Of a stretch of 46,045 nucleotides of DNA, positions 16,409-24,805 are shown piece after piece. How positions within the stretch are numbered: position 1 is the stretch's first letter; the number at the start of each line of letters is the position of its first letter. Origin of the DNA: Trinickia soli (GTDB lineage Bacteria > Pseudomonadota > Gammaproteobacteria > Burkholderiales > Burkholderiaceae); contig NZ_PNYB01000036.1 of NCBI RefSeq assembly GCF_002879855.1, positions 1 through 46,045 on the forward strand, given 5' to 3'. The notes under the pieces were generated by a model. It was not told where the DNA came from. It was given only the letters and a program-made list of their open reading frames with translations, and did no database searches. Position numbers and translations under genes: made by a program.

Positions 16409-18192
16409 CGTTGGGACTCCGTAGTTTCAGGTTGAGTGCGGTTTCGACGAAGCAACGCCTCGTCGCATTTGGGACAAAACTCATGCCGTCCCGGCAGATA
16501 CCCGTGCTTCGGGCAAATCGAAAAGGTCGGCGTGACCGTGATGTAAGGCAGCGAGAAGCGGCTCAACGTGCGCCGAACGAGTTCACGACAGGCATCGGCC
16601 GACGACAGCGGCTCGGTCATGTAAAGGTGCAACACCGTGCCGCCCGTGTATTTGCGCTGCAGATCGTCCTGATGTTCGAGCGCTTCGAACGGGTCCTCGG
16701 TGAACCCGACCGGCAATTGCGAAGAATTCGTGTAGTAGGGCATCTCCGGCGTACCCGCCTGCAAAATGCCGGGATAGCGTTTCCGATCTTCTTTGGCGAA
16801 GCGGTAGGTCGTGCCCTCGGCCGGCGTAGCTTCGAGGTTGTACATATGGCCCGTTTCCTCTTGGAACGCGAGCATCTTTGCGCGGATCCGATCGAGCAGA
16901 CGCACGGCCAACGCGTGACCCGCTTCGGTCGTGAGGTCGTCGGCGTCGCCCGTGAAGTTGCGAATCATTTCGTTGATGCCGTTGACGCCCAGTGTCGAGA
17001 AGTGATTGCGCAGCGTGCCGAGGTAACGCTTCGTGTACGGGAAAAGCCCGTTGTCGATATGCTGCTGAATCACGCGACGTTTGATCTCCAGGCTTTGCTT
17101 GCCCAATTCGAGCAGCGCATCGACGCGCGCCATCAACGCCGCTTCGTCGCCGGCATGGACATAACCGAGCCGCGCGCAATTGAGCGTCACGACACCGATC
17201 GAACCCGTTTGCTCGGCGGAGCCGAACAAACCGTTGCCGCGCTTGAGCAGCTCGCGCAGATCGAGTTGCAGACGGCAACACATCGAGCGAATCATGTTCG
17301 GCTTCAGCTCGGAATTGATGAAGTTCTGGAAATAGGGCAGGCCGTAGCGAGCGGTCATCTCGAACAGGCGCGTCGCGTTGGGGCTGTCCCAATCGAAATC
17401 GGGCGTGATGTTGTAGGTGGGAATCGGAAACGTAAAAACGCGCCCCTTCGCATCGCCGGCCTGCATGACCTCGATGTAAGCCCGATTGATCAGGTCCATT
17501 TCGATCTGCAAGTCGCCGTAGCAGAAGTTCATCTCCTCGCCGCCGACGATCGGTACCTGCTCGCGCAAATCCTCCGGGCACACCCAGTCGAACGTCAGAT
17601 TCGTGAACGGTGTTTGCGTCCCCCAGCGCGAGGGCACGTTCAGGTTGTAGATGAGTTCCTGAATGTATTGCCGCACCTCGTGGTAGCTCAGGTGGTCTTT
17701 GCGGACGAACGGCGCCATGTATGTGTCGAACGAACTGAACGCCTGCGCACCGGCCCACTCGTTTTGCAACGTCCCCAGAAAATTGACGATCTGCCCGACC
17801 GCGCTGGACATATGCTTGGGCGGCCCCGCTTCGACCTTACCGGGGACGCCGTTGAGCCCTTCGGTCAACAGCGTGCGCAGCGACCAGCCGGCGCAATAGC
17901 CCGAGAGCATGTCGAGATCGTGAATGTGCAGGTCGGCGTCGCGATGTGCCGCGCCGACGGCGGCAGGATAGACATGGCTCAGCCAATAGTTGGCGAGGAG
18001 CTTGCCCGACACGTTGAGAATCAGGCCGCCAAGCGAATAGCCTTGATTGGCGTTCGCATTGACGCGCCAATCGCGCCGCTCGAGGTATTCGTCGATGGCT
18101 GAGGCGACTTCGACGTAAGGCCGGGCTCGCTCTGCCGCCAGCGTTGAATCAAGGGCTTGATCGAGCGTGGCGGGCGTCCGCTGGCGTTCCAT
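16405..18192 (-). CDS. nrdD: Anaerobic ribonucleoside-triphosphate reductase, catalytic subunit lacking the glycyl-radical loop
   Basis: A 595-residue class III reductase that makes dNTPs without oxygen. Seen: NANANQGYSLGGL, DADLHIHDLDMLSGYC, AGPPKHMSSAVGQIVNFLG, RWGTQTPFTNLTFDW, GSIGVVTLNCARLGY and FSTLGVNGINEMIRN, all typical of NrdD. The C-terminal zinc site is CPKHGYLPGRHEFCPKC. The protein then stops without the RVMGY...GEF radical segment, which is encoded by the overlapping small gene. ATG 18192 is chosen over a GTG at 18213 because GAGG lies 8 nt before it. An FNR-like box about 100 bp upstream fits anaerobic induction. Confidence 0.93.
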   Translation of the reverse strand: MERQRTPATLDQALDSTLAAERARPYVEVASAIDEYLERRDWRVNANANQGYSLGGLILNVSGKLLANYWLSHVYPAAVGAAHRDADLHIHDLDMLSGYCAGWSLRTLLTEGLNGVPGKVEAGPPKHMSSAVGQIVNFLGTLQNEWAGAQAFSSFDTYMAPFVRKDHLSYHEVRQYIQELIYNLNVPSRWGTQTPFTNLTFDWVCPEDLREQVPIVGGEEMNFCYGDLQIEMDLINRAYIEVMQAGDAKGRVFTFPIPTYNITPDFDWDSPNATRLFEMTARYGLPYFQNFINSELKPNMIRSMCCRLQLDLRELLKRGNGLFGSAEQTGSIGVVTLNCARLGYVHAGDEAALMARVDALLELGKQSLEIKRRVIQQHIDNGLFPYTKRYLGTLRNHFSTLGVNGINEMIRNFTGDADDLTTEAGHALAVRLLDRIRAKMLAFQEETGHMYNLEATPAEGTTYRFAKEDRKRYPGILQAGTPEMPYYTNSSQLPVGFTEDPFEALEHQDDLQRKYTGGTVLHLYMTEPLSSADACRELVRRTLSRFSLPYITVTPTFSICPKHGYLPGRHEFCPKCDEALLRRNRTQPETTESQR

Positions 18193-18290
18193 GTGGTGGT
18201 CCTCGATGAGCACAATATGTTGTGATTGGGTTCATCGTATGCACCAGATATTGCGTGGTCAACGCCGGGGACGCCCATTATCGGGTCCGC

Positions 18291-18304
18291 TTGACCTGGA
18301 TTAA
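18291..18304 (+). promoter_or_regulatory. FNR/DNR box upstream of nrdD
   Basis: Reads TTGAC-CTGG-ATTAA, 8 of 10 matches to TTGAT-N4-ATCAA, in the gap between the DUF2249 gene and nrdD. Its centre lies about 105 bp before the nrdD ATG, so an activated start near 18256 is predicted. Confidence 0.6.
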
Positions 18305-18346
18305 GTTTGGCTCGGCCGCGCGCGGCGCGCGACCGACCGCCAAGGC

Positions 18347-18679
18347 TTACCCGCTGCAGCCGCAACCGCCGTTGCCGCCGCCACTGCATCCCGCTTCGGC
18401 TGTCTGCGCGGGCGTCTCGCCTTCGCTTGCCGTGAGCCGGACGGCGAAGTCGATGATGACGCGCTCGGGACCTCGCTCGCAGTACTGAACGCGAATCTGA
18501 TTGCCGTAGCGCTGAGCGATCTGGTTGATGAGCGGGATCGGATCGTGGTCGTTGACGAAGCGCATGGTTTCGCCGTGATCAAGCGATTCCAGTGCAGCGA
18601 AGATCGCGGCGTGACGAAAGCGCTTGGCGATGCCGCGCGCATCGAACACATAGGTGGCTTCGGGGGATGGGTGGTTCAC
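18347..18679 (-). CDS. DUF2249-domain protein with a Gly/Cys-rich tail
   Basis: A 110-residue cytoplasmic protein. FDARGIAKRFRHAAIFAALESL...GETMRFVNDHDPIPLINQI is the characteristic DUF2249 fold (TusA-like), followed by IRVQYCERGPERVIIDF. The last 14 residues, GCSGGGNGGCGCSG, form a flexible tail with three cysteines that could bind a metal. DUF2249 genes are common in NO-reductase and nitrite-respiration clusters, where a role in NO handling or redox regulation has been suggested. It lies between the NnrS-like gene and nrdD on the same strand. Confidence 0.82.
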   Translation of the reverse strand: MNHPSPEATYVFDARGIAKRFRHAAIFAALESLDHGETMRFVNDHDPIPLINQIAQRYGNQIRVQYCERGPERVIIDFAVRLTASEGETPAQTAEAGCSGGGNGGCGCSG

Positions 18680-18781
18680 AGGGGACTCCGGTTTGTCGTG
18701 GATACAAGGGAAGGCGGCAGGCGATGAACGGCGAGCGGCCGGTTATCGATGAACGTATGCATTCATAGCTAAGCGGATGGA

Positions 18782-19924
18782 TCACCTCCCATGCGCGACG
18801 AGGCGGGCCTCGTTTCGCGCAGCGAGGGCGGACGTGGCCATCACGGCGACGAACAAGGCGAGGGCGACGGCGTTACCTACGGCACCGGCGCGACGCAATG
18901 CGAAGTCATTCATGAGCGCGCCCGCCACGCGGACGGCCAATGTTGCGTGCAAGGCGATCAGCGGGAGATAGAAGACGGGCCCATAGCGGACACGAATGCG
19001 TGCGACCGCGGGCAGAACGATCGGCGCATGGCCGAGCGCCATCGAGATGACAAAACCGAGCGTAAGCGCATGCAGCGCCGCATCGTGCCAGGGGTGCGAG
19101 ACATTCCATGCGCCGGCAAGGCCCAGCGCGCCGCTCAGCGCGAGCCAGCCATAGCCCGACAGCAGGCAAACGGCGATGAAGCGCGTGAGGCCGCGTTGAC
19201 GCACTGTCACGCGAGCGATGTCGTAACGCGTCAACCAGGCGGCGAGTGCCAGCAGTGACGCGGCGAACCAGCGCAGTGCCGGTTCGGGCGCAGGCACCGC
19301 TGCCGATACGCTCAAGAGCATGGTGACGACAATCGTTACGAACAGCGCTCGGGCATGGGGCCGCGTCGGCCGCAAGCGCGTCAGTTCGAGCCGTTCGGCG
19401 GCGATCGTCAAGACGAGAAATGCGAGCCAGCCGGGCACTGCGAGCAGCGGTGCATCTGTCAGAAGCCAAATGAGATCGCCGAACCACCAGCTCAATACGC
19501 CGAGCGCCAGCACCATGAGGTGCAGTTCGGCATGCCGAAGCAGCAGCCCCGACGCGCTGGCCAGGGCGAGCGTGGCCCCCGCAAGCAGCACGGCCTGCGC
19601 CAGGCCGGTGGGCATGCCGGCCAATAACATCAACCCCGCCAGCGCCACCGCGACCGGTGCAAAAAGATGCCGGCCGCCACCGAGCGCGACGGCCCGCTCC
19701 AAACTCACGACCGCACCAAAGAAAATCGGCAGCACGAGTACGCCATGCCACGATGCATTCGATAGCGCATGACGAGGCACTGCTACGCCGAAGCGCGCAA
19801 GCCCGGCCACCACCCCGCACGCGAACAGCGCCAGAATCGAGGCGACGCACGCAACCCGCGCGACCGTGCGCGCGGCGGGAGGTAACGCTTTCGTACGTGA
19901 ACCGAAGGTCAAGCGTCGCTCCAT
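18782..19924 (-). CDS. NnrS-like polytopic membrane protein
   Basis: A 380-residue protein with roughly ten to twelve hydrophobic helices. Histidine-containing segments HALTLGFVISMALGHAPIVLP, ASWHGVLVLPIFFGAVV and HAELHLMVLALG resemble the haem/copper-binding NnrS family, which protects cells from NO-derived iron-dinitrosyl stress. ATG 19924 was chosen because it overlaps the preceding DUF59 gene by 16 bp, indicating coupling. The operon norB - DUF59 - this gene - DUF2249 reads as one NO-response unit. Confidence 0.72.
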   Translation of the reverse strand: MERRLTFGSRTKALPPAARTVARVACVASILALFACGVVAGLARFGVAVPRHALSNASWHGVLVLPIFFGAVVSLERAVALGGGRHLFAPVAVALAGLMLLAGMPTGLAQAVLLAGATLALASASGLLLRHAELHLMVLALGVLSWWFGDLIWLLTDAPLLAVPGWLAFLVLTIAAERLELTRLRPTRPHARALFVTIVVTMLLSVSAAVPAPEPALRWFAASLLALAAWLTRYDIARVTVRQRGLTRFIAVCLLSGYGWLALSGALGLAGAWNVSHPWHDAALHALTLGFVISMALGHAPIVLPAVARIRVRYGPVFYLPLIALHATLAVRVAGALMNDFALRRAGAVGNAVALALFVAVMATSALAARNEARLVAHGR

Positions 19925-20244
19925 CCGAGTGCGTCGCGCGCCGCATCGCTCATCATCGAGGGATCCCACGGCGGCTCCCAGACCAGGTCGATATCGACGC
20001 TTGTGCCGATCGTCAACGAGGAATCGATGGCCGCGCGCACGTCATCGAGAATCGATTGGCCCATCGGACACGCGGGCGACGTCATCGTCAACGCAATACG
20101 CCAGCCGTCACTGTGCGAGTCGATGTCGTACACGAGGCCGAGATCGACAATGTTGACGCCGATCTCGGGATCGATCACCTGCGCGAGCACCGCATGGATC
20201 TGTTCGCGTGTCGGTGCAATCGATGCATTTGATAAGGACTCCAT
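19909..20244 (-). CDS. DUF59 / MIP18-family Fe-S assembly factor
   Basis: A 111-residue protein. IDPEIGVNIVDLGLVYDI and LTMTSPACPMG are the two signatures of the DUF59 (PaaD/SufT-like) family, whose Cys helps deliver Fe-S clusters to client proteins. The short acidic tail WEPPWDPSMMSDAARDALGW is also typical. It begins 88 bp after the norB stop and overlaps the next gene. In this setting it may repair or supply clusters damaged by NO (inference). Confidence 0.88.
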   Translation of the reverse strand: MESLSNASIAPTREQIHAVLAQVIDPEIGVNIVDLGLVYDIDSHSDGWRIALTMTSPACPMGQSILDDVRAAIDSSLTIGTSVDIDLVWEPPWDPSMMSDAARDALGWSDA

Positions 20245-20332
20245 AGCAATGGCTCCTCTGAAGGTTCGCTGCGTCGCCGGCCGGGTGCGAAGCCCGGCCG
20301 GCGCGGGTGTCATGAGAATGCGGGCCTGATGC

Positions 20333-22612
20333 TCATACGCGATTGGTTGCGGCCGTCGCGGCCGCTTCGACAGGCCTGCCACGACGCAGGAGGCGCAGCG
20401 CAAACCACCCGAGATAGAGCACGCCGGCTGCGAACACGATGTCGCCGGGCACGCGCACCCAGACGAGCGTCTGCATGATCGGCGCATGGACGATCTCGGG
20501 CGAGCGCGCATACCAGAGGCCCTTGCTGACACTGGCCCATGCCTCATAAATGCCCGAGGGCAGGATGGAGAGGAACACCATCATGAACAAACCGATGTTG
20601 AGCATCCAGAAGGCGGGCTTGAGCAGCGAGTCATCCCACGCCTCGCGCGGCGACAGACCACGCAGGCAGAACAGCATGAGCCCGATGCCGAGCATGCCGT
20701 AGACACCGAACAGGGCCGCGTGGCCGTGGGCCGGCGTCATGTTCAGGCCCTGCACGTAGTAGAGCGAGATCGGCGGATTGATCGCGAAGCCGAGCAATCC
20801 CGCGCCCACGGTGTTCCATACGCCCACGGCCACGAAGCACAGGATCGCCCACTTGTAGGTCTGCACCCAGGGCGCCGCCTGCGTCTTGCGGTAGGTTTGC
20901 CACCCTTCGAGCCCGATGAGCGCGAGCGGGACGACCTCGAACGCCGAGAACACCGCGCCGACGGCGATCACAGCCGTCGAAGCGCCCGTGAAGTAAAGGT
21001 GGTGCAGGGTGCCGAGGATGCCGCCGAACAGGAACACGATCGTTTCGAGCACGATGGCGCGGTTGGCCGTTTCAATGCGGATCAGCCCGAGGCGCGAGAA
21101 GATCAGCGCAATGACAGCGGTGGCGAACACTTCGAAGAAGCCTTCGACCCACAGATGCACGAGCCACCATCTCCAGTACTCGATCATCGAGTAGTGCGTG
21201 TGTTGGCCCCAGGCAAGCGAAGTCGAGTAGAACGCGCCGATGCAGGCGGCCGACAGAAACACCATACCGATCAGGCCGCGCCCGTTCGTTTGCGGATTCT
21301 TCAGCGCGGGCATCAGCGCCCGTCCCATCAGCAACAGCCAGAACAGCAGGCCGACGAACAGCAGGATCTGCCAGACGCGGCCCATGCTCGTGTAGGCGAG
21401 GCCCTGATTGCCGATCCAGAAGCTGTAGTCGGTGCCGCGATGCTGGAGCGTGCCGAGCCAGCCACACACGGTCGAGCCTACGACGATGAACAGCAGCGCA
21501 TAGAACAGCACGTTCACGCCGAGCTTTTGCAGTTTGGGCTCGTGGCCTGACAGCAGCGGAGAAATGTAGAGTCCCGTTGCGAGCCATGCCGTCGCAATCC
21601 AGAGCACGCCGAACTGCGTATGGATCGTGCGGCTGGCGATCCACGGCAGCACCTGCGCAAGCGGCAAGCCGAAGAAGCTGTGACCTTCGACGGCATAGTG
21701 CGCGGTGATCGCGCCCATGCCCACCTGCGTCAGCAGCAGGCCGATGACGACGTAAAAGTATTTCTTTGTCGCCTTCATCGAGGGCGTCGGCTTCACGTTG
21801 AACAGCGGATCCTTCGCCGGAACGGCCACGCTCGCTTCGCCGTCGTTGTGAGCGGTGTGGTACCAGAGCATGCCGGCGATGCCGGCCAGCAGCAGAATCA
21901 CGCTGGCGATCGACCACATCCCGTTGGCGACGGTCGGGTTGTTATCGACGAGCGGTTCGTGCGGCCAGTTGTTCGTATAGGTGATCCCCGTTTGTCCCGG
22001 ACGATCGGTGGTTGCCGACCAGGCCGTCCAAAAGAAGAACGCGGCGAGCGCTGCACGATCGTCGGCACGCGTGATCGAATCGGCGTTCATCGCGTACTGA
22101 TCGCGCAAGGTATCGAGCGAGCGATCGTCACCGAACAAGGCTTCATAGTGCGCGGCGACGTCGCGCGCGGCGCTGGCCCGAGCGTCTGACAACGTGATGC
22201 GGCCCGTGGCGGCGTCGTAGCGGTTCGCGCGCATTTCGCGTTTCAGACGCGCGTCCAGTGTGCCCTGCTCGTCGGCGGAGAGCGCTGCATAGGGCTTGCC
22301 GAATTCCTGCTTCGCCCAGACTTCGCGCAGCTGCACGGCTTCGCGATGCAGCCAGTCGGCCGACCAGTCGGGGGCCACATAGCTGCCATGGCCCCACACC
22401 GTGCCGAGTTGTTGACCACCGGCCGCGAGCCAGACCTGCTGGCCGCGTTTGACCTGCTCACCGGTGAAAAGCACCTGGCCGCTGTCGGCTACGACCGCGC
22501 TCGGAATCGGCGGCGCGGCCAGATAGATTTCTTTGCCCAGATAGAGCAGGGCGGAGAACGATAGCAGGCAGACCAGCCCCAGCCATGTCCATAAGCGTCG
22601 TGTCGATTGCAT
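20333..22612 (-). CDS. norB: Quinol-dependent nitric oxide reductase (qNOR)
   Basis: A 759-residue single-subunit enzyme reducing 2 NO to N2O with electrons from quinol, in the inner membrane. The about 200-residue N-terminal extension (one helix plus a periplasmic domain with QQVWLAAGGQQLGTVWGHGSYVAPDW) is what separates qNOR from cytochrome c-type NorB. The NOR catalytic core shows WWLVHLWVEGFFEVF (metal ligands plus the NOR glutamates), HHLYFTGAS and PAHGHAALFGVYG, with about 14 membrane helices. AGGAGAGGAT precedes ATG 22612. No norC is present, as expected. It detoxifies NO and leads an operon with DUF59, NnrS-like and DUF2249 genes. Confidence 0.95.
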   Translation of the reverse strand: MQSTRRLWTWLGLVCLLSFSALLYLGKEIYLAAPPIPSAVVADSGQVLFTGEQVKRGQQVWLAAGGQQLGTVWGHGSYVAPDWSADWLHREAVQLREVWAKQEFGKPYAALSADEQGTLDARLKREMRANRYDAATGRITLSDARASAARDVAAHYEALFGDDRSLDTLRDQYAMNADSITRADDRAALAAFFFWTAWSATTDRPGQTGITYTNNWPHEPLVDNNPTVANGMWSIASVILLLAGIAGMLWYHTAHNDGEASVAVPAKDPLFNVKPTPSMKATKKYFYVVIGLLLTQVGMGAITAHYAVEGHSFFGLPLAQVLPWIASRTIHTQFGVLWIATAWLATGLYISPLLSGHEPKLQKLGVNVLFYALLFIVVGSTVCGWLGTLQHRGTDYSFWIGNQGLAYTSMGRVWQILLFVGLLFWLLLMGRALMPALKNPQTNGRGLIGMVFLSAACIGAFYSTSLAWGQHTHYSMIEYWRWWLVHLWVEGFFEVFATAVIALIFSRLGLIRIETANRAIVLETIVFLFGGILGTLHHLYFTGASTAVIAVGAVFSAFEVVPLALIGLEGWQTYRKTQAAPWVQTYKWAILCFVAVGVWNTVGAGLLGFAINPPISLYYVQGLNMTPAHGHAALFGVYGMLGIGLMLFCLRGLSPREAWDDSLLKPAFWMLNIGLFMMVFLSILPSGIYEAWASVSKGLWYARSPEIVHAPIMQTLVWVRVPGDIVFAAGVLYLGWFALRLLRRGRPVEAAATAATNRV

Positions 22613-23438
22613 ATCCTCTCCTGGAGGGGTGAAGGGCAGGCGGGGTAGCGTGAACCACGGAACCTATCGCTACAGCAGCCTTTAAAAATTCATGGCAGAT
22701 GAATGTTAAAGGCATCATAGGTTCGAGATTTGATCTATGTAAAGGCAAGTGCAGCTGTGAGGATGTCGTTGAACGCTGTAAACATCGATGAAAAATCAAT
22801 GTTTTAAGGCGCTTGGAAGGAGATTGCGCCATATCGCCGCAGGGGCAGGAAAGCGTTGGTGAGCAGGGGCGCAAGATGACCGACTGCGTTGCGCACGGGC
22901 GCGAAGCCAGGGCATGTATCAGTCGAACGTGCGTGATTATTGCAGGGGGCCGCCCCGGACTGCCTGATGCAAGTCAAAGCACGGCCAAAACATCGTGCTG
23001 AGGTCGACGCGGTCTGATCGAAGACGCGCACGGGCGTCGAACTTGTTATACAACCGGCGGCGTCTTCAGCGCAGGTGTCGAGTTGCCCGTCTCCGTCCAA
23101 ACCCCGGCCGGCCAAGCCCGGCGGGCCATGCCACGGCCTTCCGCGCGGGCTTGGGGCGCTGCCTATGCCGCCGACCTATCTGTCGTTCGATGGATCGTCG
23201 ATGACACTGCTTGCCGCCAATGACGGCGGCGGAGCGGTCTCGAGAACCTCGGTCAATCGCGATGTGAGTTTAGGCTCTCGCTTGTCTTTTGATTGGGCTT
23301 TGCTTGTTGCGGAGCGGGGACTGCTGCTCGACAAGTTCGATTTGATGGAGGCGGAGTAGGGGACGCGGCGACGCGCGTCCCTATACAAAAACCTGGATCC
23401 GTTTGGATTTTTCTCTGTGGGGCACGAGGTGCGCGTAT
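22613..23438. other. 826-bp region with no supported gene; inverted repeat before norB
   Basis: The part next to norB carries a candidate operator, ATTCAT-N5-ATGAAT at 22688-22704 within an AT-rich stretch, and a weak hairpin at 22780-22804 (AAACAT/ATGTTT arms). Short open frames further right have no recognisable domains and unconvincing starts. The norB promoter should lie in the first about 130 bp. Confidence 0.45.
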
Positions 23439-23684
23439 TCAGTGCTGCTTGGCGCAGTCGGCATTGAACACGCGTTGGGTTGACGCTGGGTTGTTTGCCA
23501 ACTTGTTTGCAGGACGACGAGGTCTCGCGACCAGTTCGCCACCGCAATTCGGGCAGATTCCGTGCAACACGTTGGTGGCGCAGTCTGCGCAGAACGTGCA
23601 TTCGAAGGTGCAGATACGAGCGTCTTCTGAATCGGGCGGGAGATCTTTATCGCAGCATTCGCAGCCGGGGCGTAGGTCGAGCAT
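23439..23684 (-). CDS. DUF1272 cysteine-rich zinc-binding protein
   Basis: An 81-residue protein with nine or more cysteines in pairs: LRPGCECCDKDLPPDS, then ICTFECTFCADCATNVLHG and ICPNCGGEL. This is the DUF1272 family, a small zinc-ribbon-like fold of unknown function. The C-terminal about 30 residues (NKLANNPASTQRVFNADCAKQH) are variable. It stands alone between the long gene-poor region and the exporter gene. Confidence 0.82.
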   Translation of the reverse strand: MLDLRPGCECCDKDLPPDSEDARICTFECTFCADCATNVLHGICPNCGGELVARPRRPANKLANNPASTQRVFNADCAKQH

Positions 23685-23791
23685 GGCGTCTCCATCGAGC
23701 GAGGATGCCGGGCATTGTAAGGCCCGGCTTTCGAATGGCATACGGGCATAAGCTGCCATTGAGACGTCAATTTGAGCGCCGGACGTGTCGA

Positions 23792-24805
23792 TCAAGTGCC
23801 GAGTTGCTTCTCGGTGCCGGGGTGACGCATCGCGACGGTAAGCCCGAGCGTGATCATGGTTAGCGACAGCAGGAGCGGCGCGGTTGGGGCTCGTCGCAAG
23901 ATGATCGATTCGATGATGGCCGCGGTAACGGGCCCGAGCGCCTGGAACGCGACGACGCGACTCGCATCCATATTGGCCAACGCCCAGAGCCAGAAAAAGT
24001 AGCCTACCCCGCTTGATAGACCGAGGAAGAGAACGTTGGACCAGGCTGGCCACGGCAAATGCGGCAGGAGTGGCTGACTCGTGGCGAAACAGGCGACGCC
24101 GAGAAAGAGCACGGCTGCGCCCATTGCGACGCCACAGGTCGGCAACGCTGGATAGCGGCGCAGGTAGGGGCGATAGAGGAGGCTCGTGATTGCGCCGACA
24201 AGCGTAGCGGCCACTAGCGCGGCAAACCCTCGAACGGCTTCTACGTGTATGGCGCCTCGGCTAGGGCCGGCGTTGAGCAGGCATACGACGCCGGCGACGG
24301 CAAGCGCGACACCTGCGAGTTTCCGTGTGCTGTATGCCTCGCTTCCCAGTGCGACGGCAAAGCACATCGTGAACAGCGGCATCGTGGCGAATACGAGCGA
24401 ACACGTGGTTGCCGACAGCGCGGAGAGCGCGTAATTGAGAAGAAGGATCAGCAGGGCGAATTGGAGGATGCCGAGTACGGCGATGGCTACCAGGTCCTTC
24501 AGTGCGAAGTGGACCCGTTTGGCAACGGCGACTGGGGCTGCGAGTATGGCGAAGCCGACCAGATAGCGAAGAAAGGCGAGGGTGGTGAGGGGGACATCGT
24601 TGGTCACGGCGCGCGTAGAGACCATCGCGGCGCCGACCAACACACCTGTCGCCGCTGCGGCCAGCGTGGCCCCGCGGCGGCCGTTCGTGGAGCGACTGCC
24701 GGAGGTTGGCTCTGCAGGCCGACGCGCAGTGGATTCAGAGGCGCTTTTCAAACCAGAAGTCCGCGTAGGGATTGTCGTTGTACGCGGCAATCTCCTTGTA
24801 GCCAT
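23792..24805 (-). CDS. EamA-family (DMT superfamily) transporter
   Basis: A 337-residue inner-membrane exporter of the ten-helix drug/metabolite type. Two five-helix halves are visible; the first has AMVSTRAVTN and TTLAFLRYLVGF, the second GAITSLLYRPYLRR, SSGVGYFFWLWALANMDASRV and VTAAIIESIILR. The start is uncertain: ATG 24805 makes about 45 extra hydrophilic residues and overlaps the upstream MarR-GNAT gene by 71 bp, and no better start with a ribosome site was found downstream. The substrate is unknown, but co-transcription with an acetyltransferase-regulator suggests export of a toxic metabolite. Confidence 0.85.
   Translation of the reverse strand: MATRRLPRTTTIPTRTSGLKSASESTARRPAEPTSGSRSTNGRRGATLAAAATGVLVGAAMVSTRAVTNDVPLTTLAFLRYLVGFAILAAPVAVAKRVHFALKDLVAIAVLGILQFALLILLLNYALSALSATTCSLVFATMPLFTMCFAVALGSEAYSTRKLAGVALAVAGVVCLLNAGPSRGAIHVEAVRGFAALVAATLVGAITSLLYRPYLRRYPALPTCGVAMGAAVLFLGVACFATSQPLLPHLPWPAWSNVLFLGLSSGVGYFFWLWALANMDASRVVAFQALGPVTAAIIESIILRRAPTAPLLLSLTMITLGLTVAMRHPGTEKQLGT

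Noticed and set aside
18782-19924. Second terminal oxidase or NorC-like subunit
   Set aside because: There are no haem c motifs and no haem-copper ligand pattern; the histidine-rich helices fit an NnrS-like protein better.
22720-22735. TTGATCTATGTAAA as an FNR box for norB
   Set aside because: The right half-site (GTAAA) fits poorly, and spacing to the gene gives no extra support.
22804-23359. Several open frames of 60-100 codons between norB and the DUF1272 gene
   Set aside because: No recognisable domain and no convincing ribosome sites; kept only as a gene-poor region.
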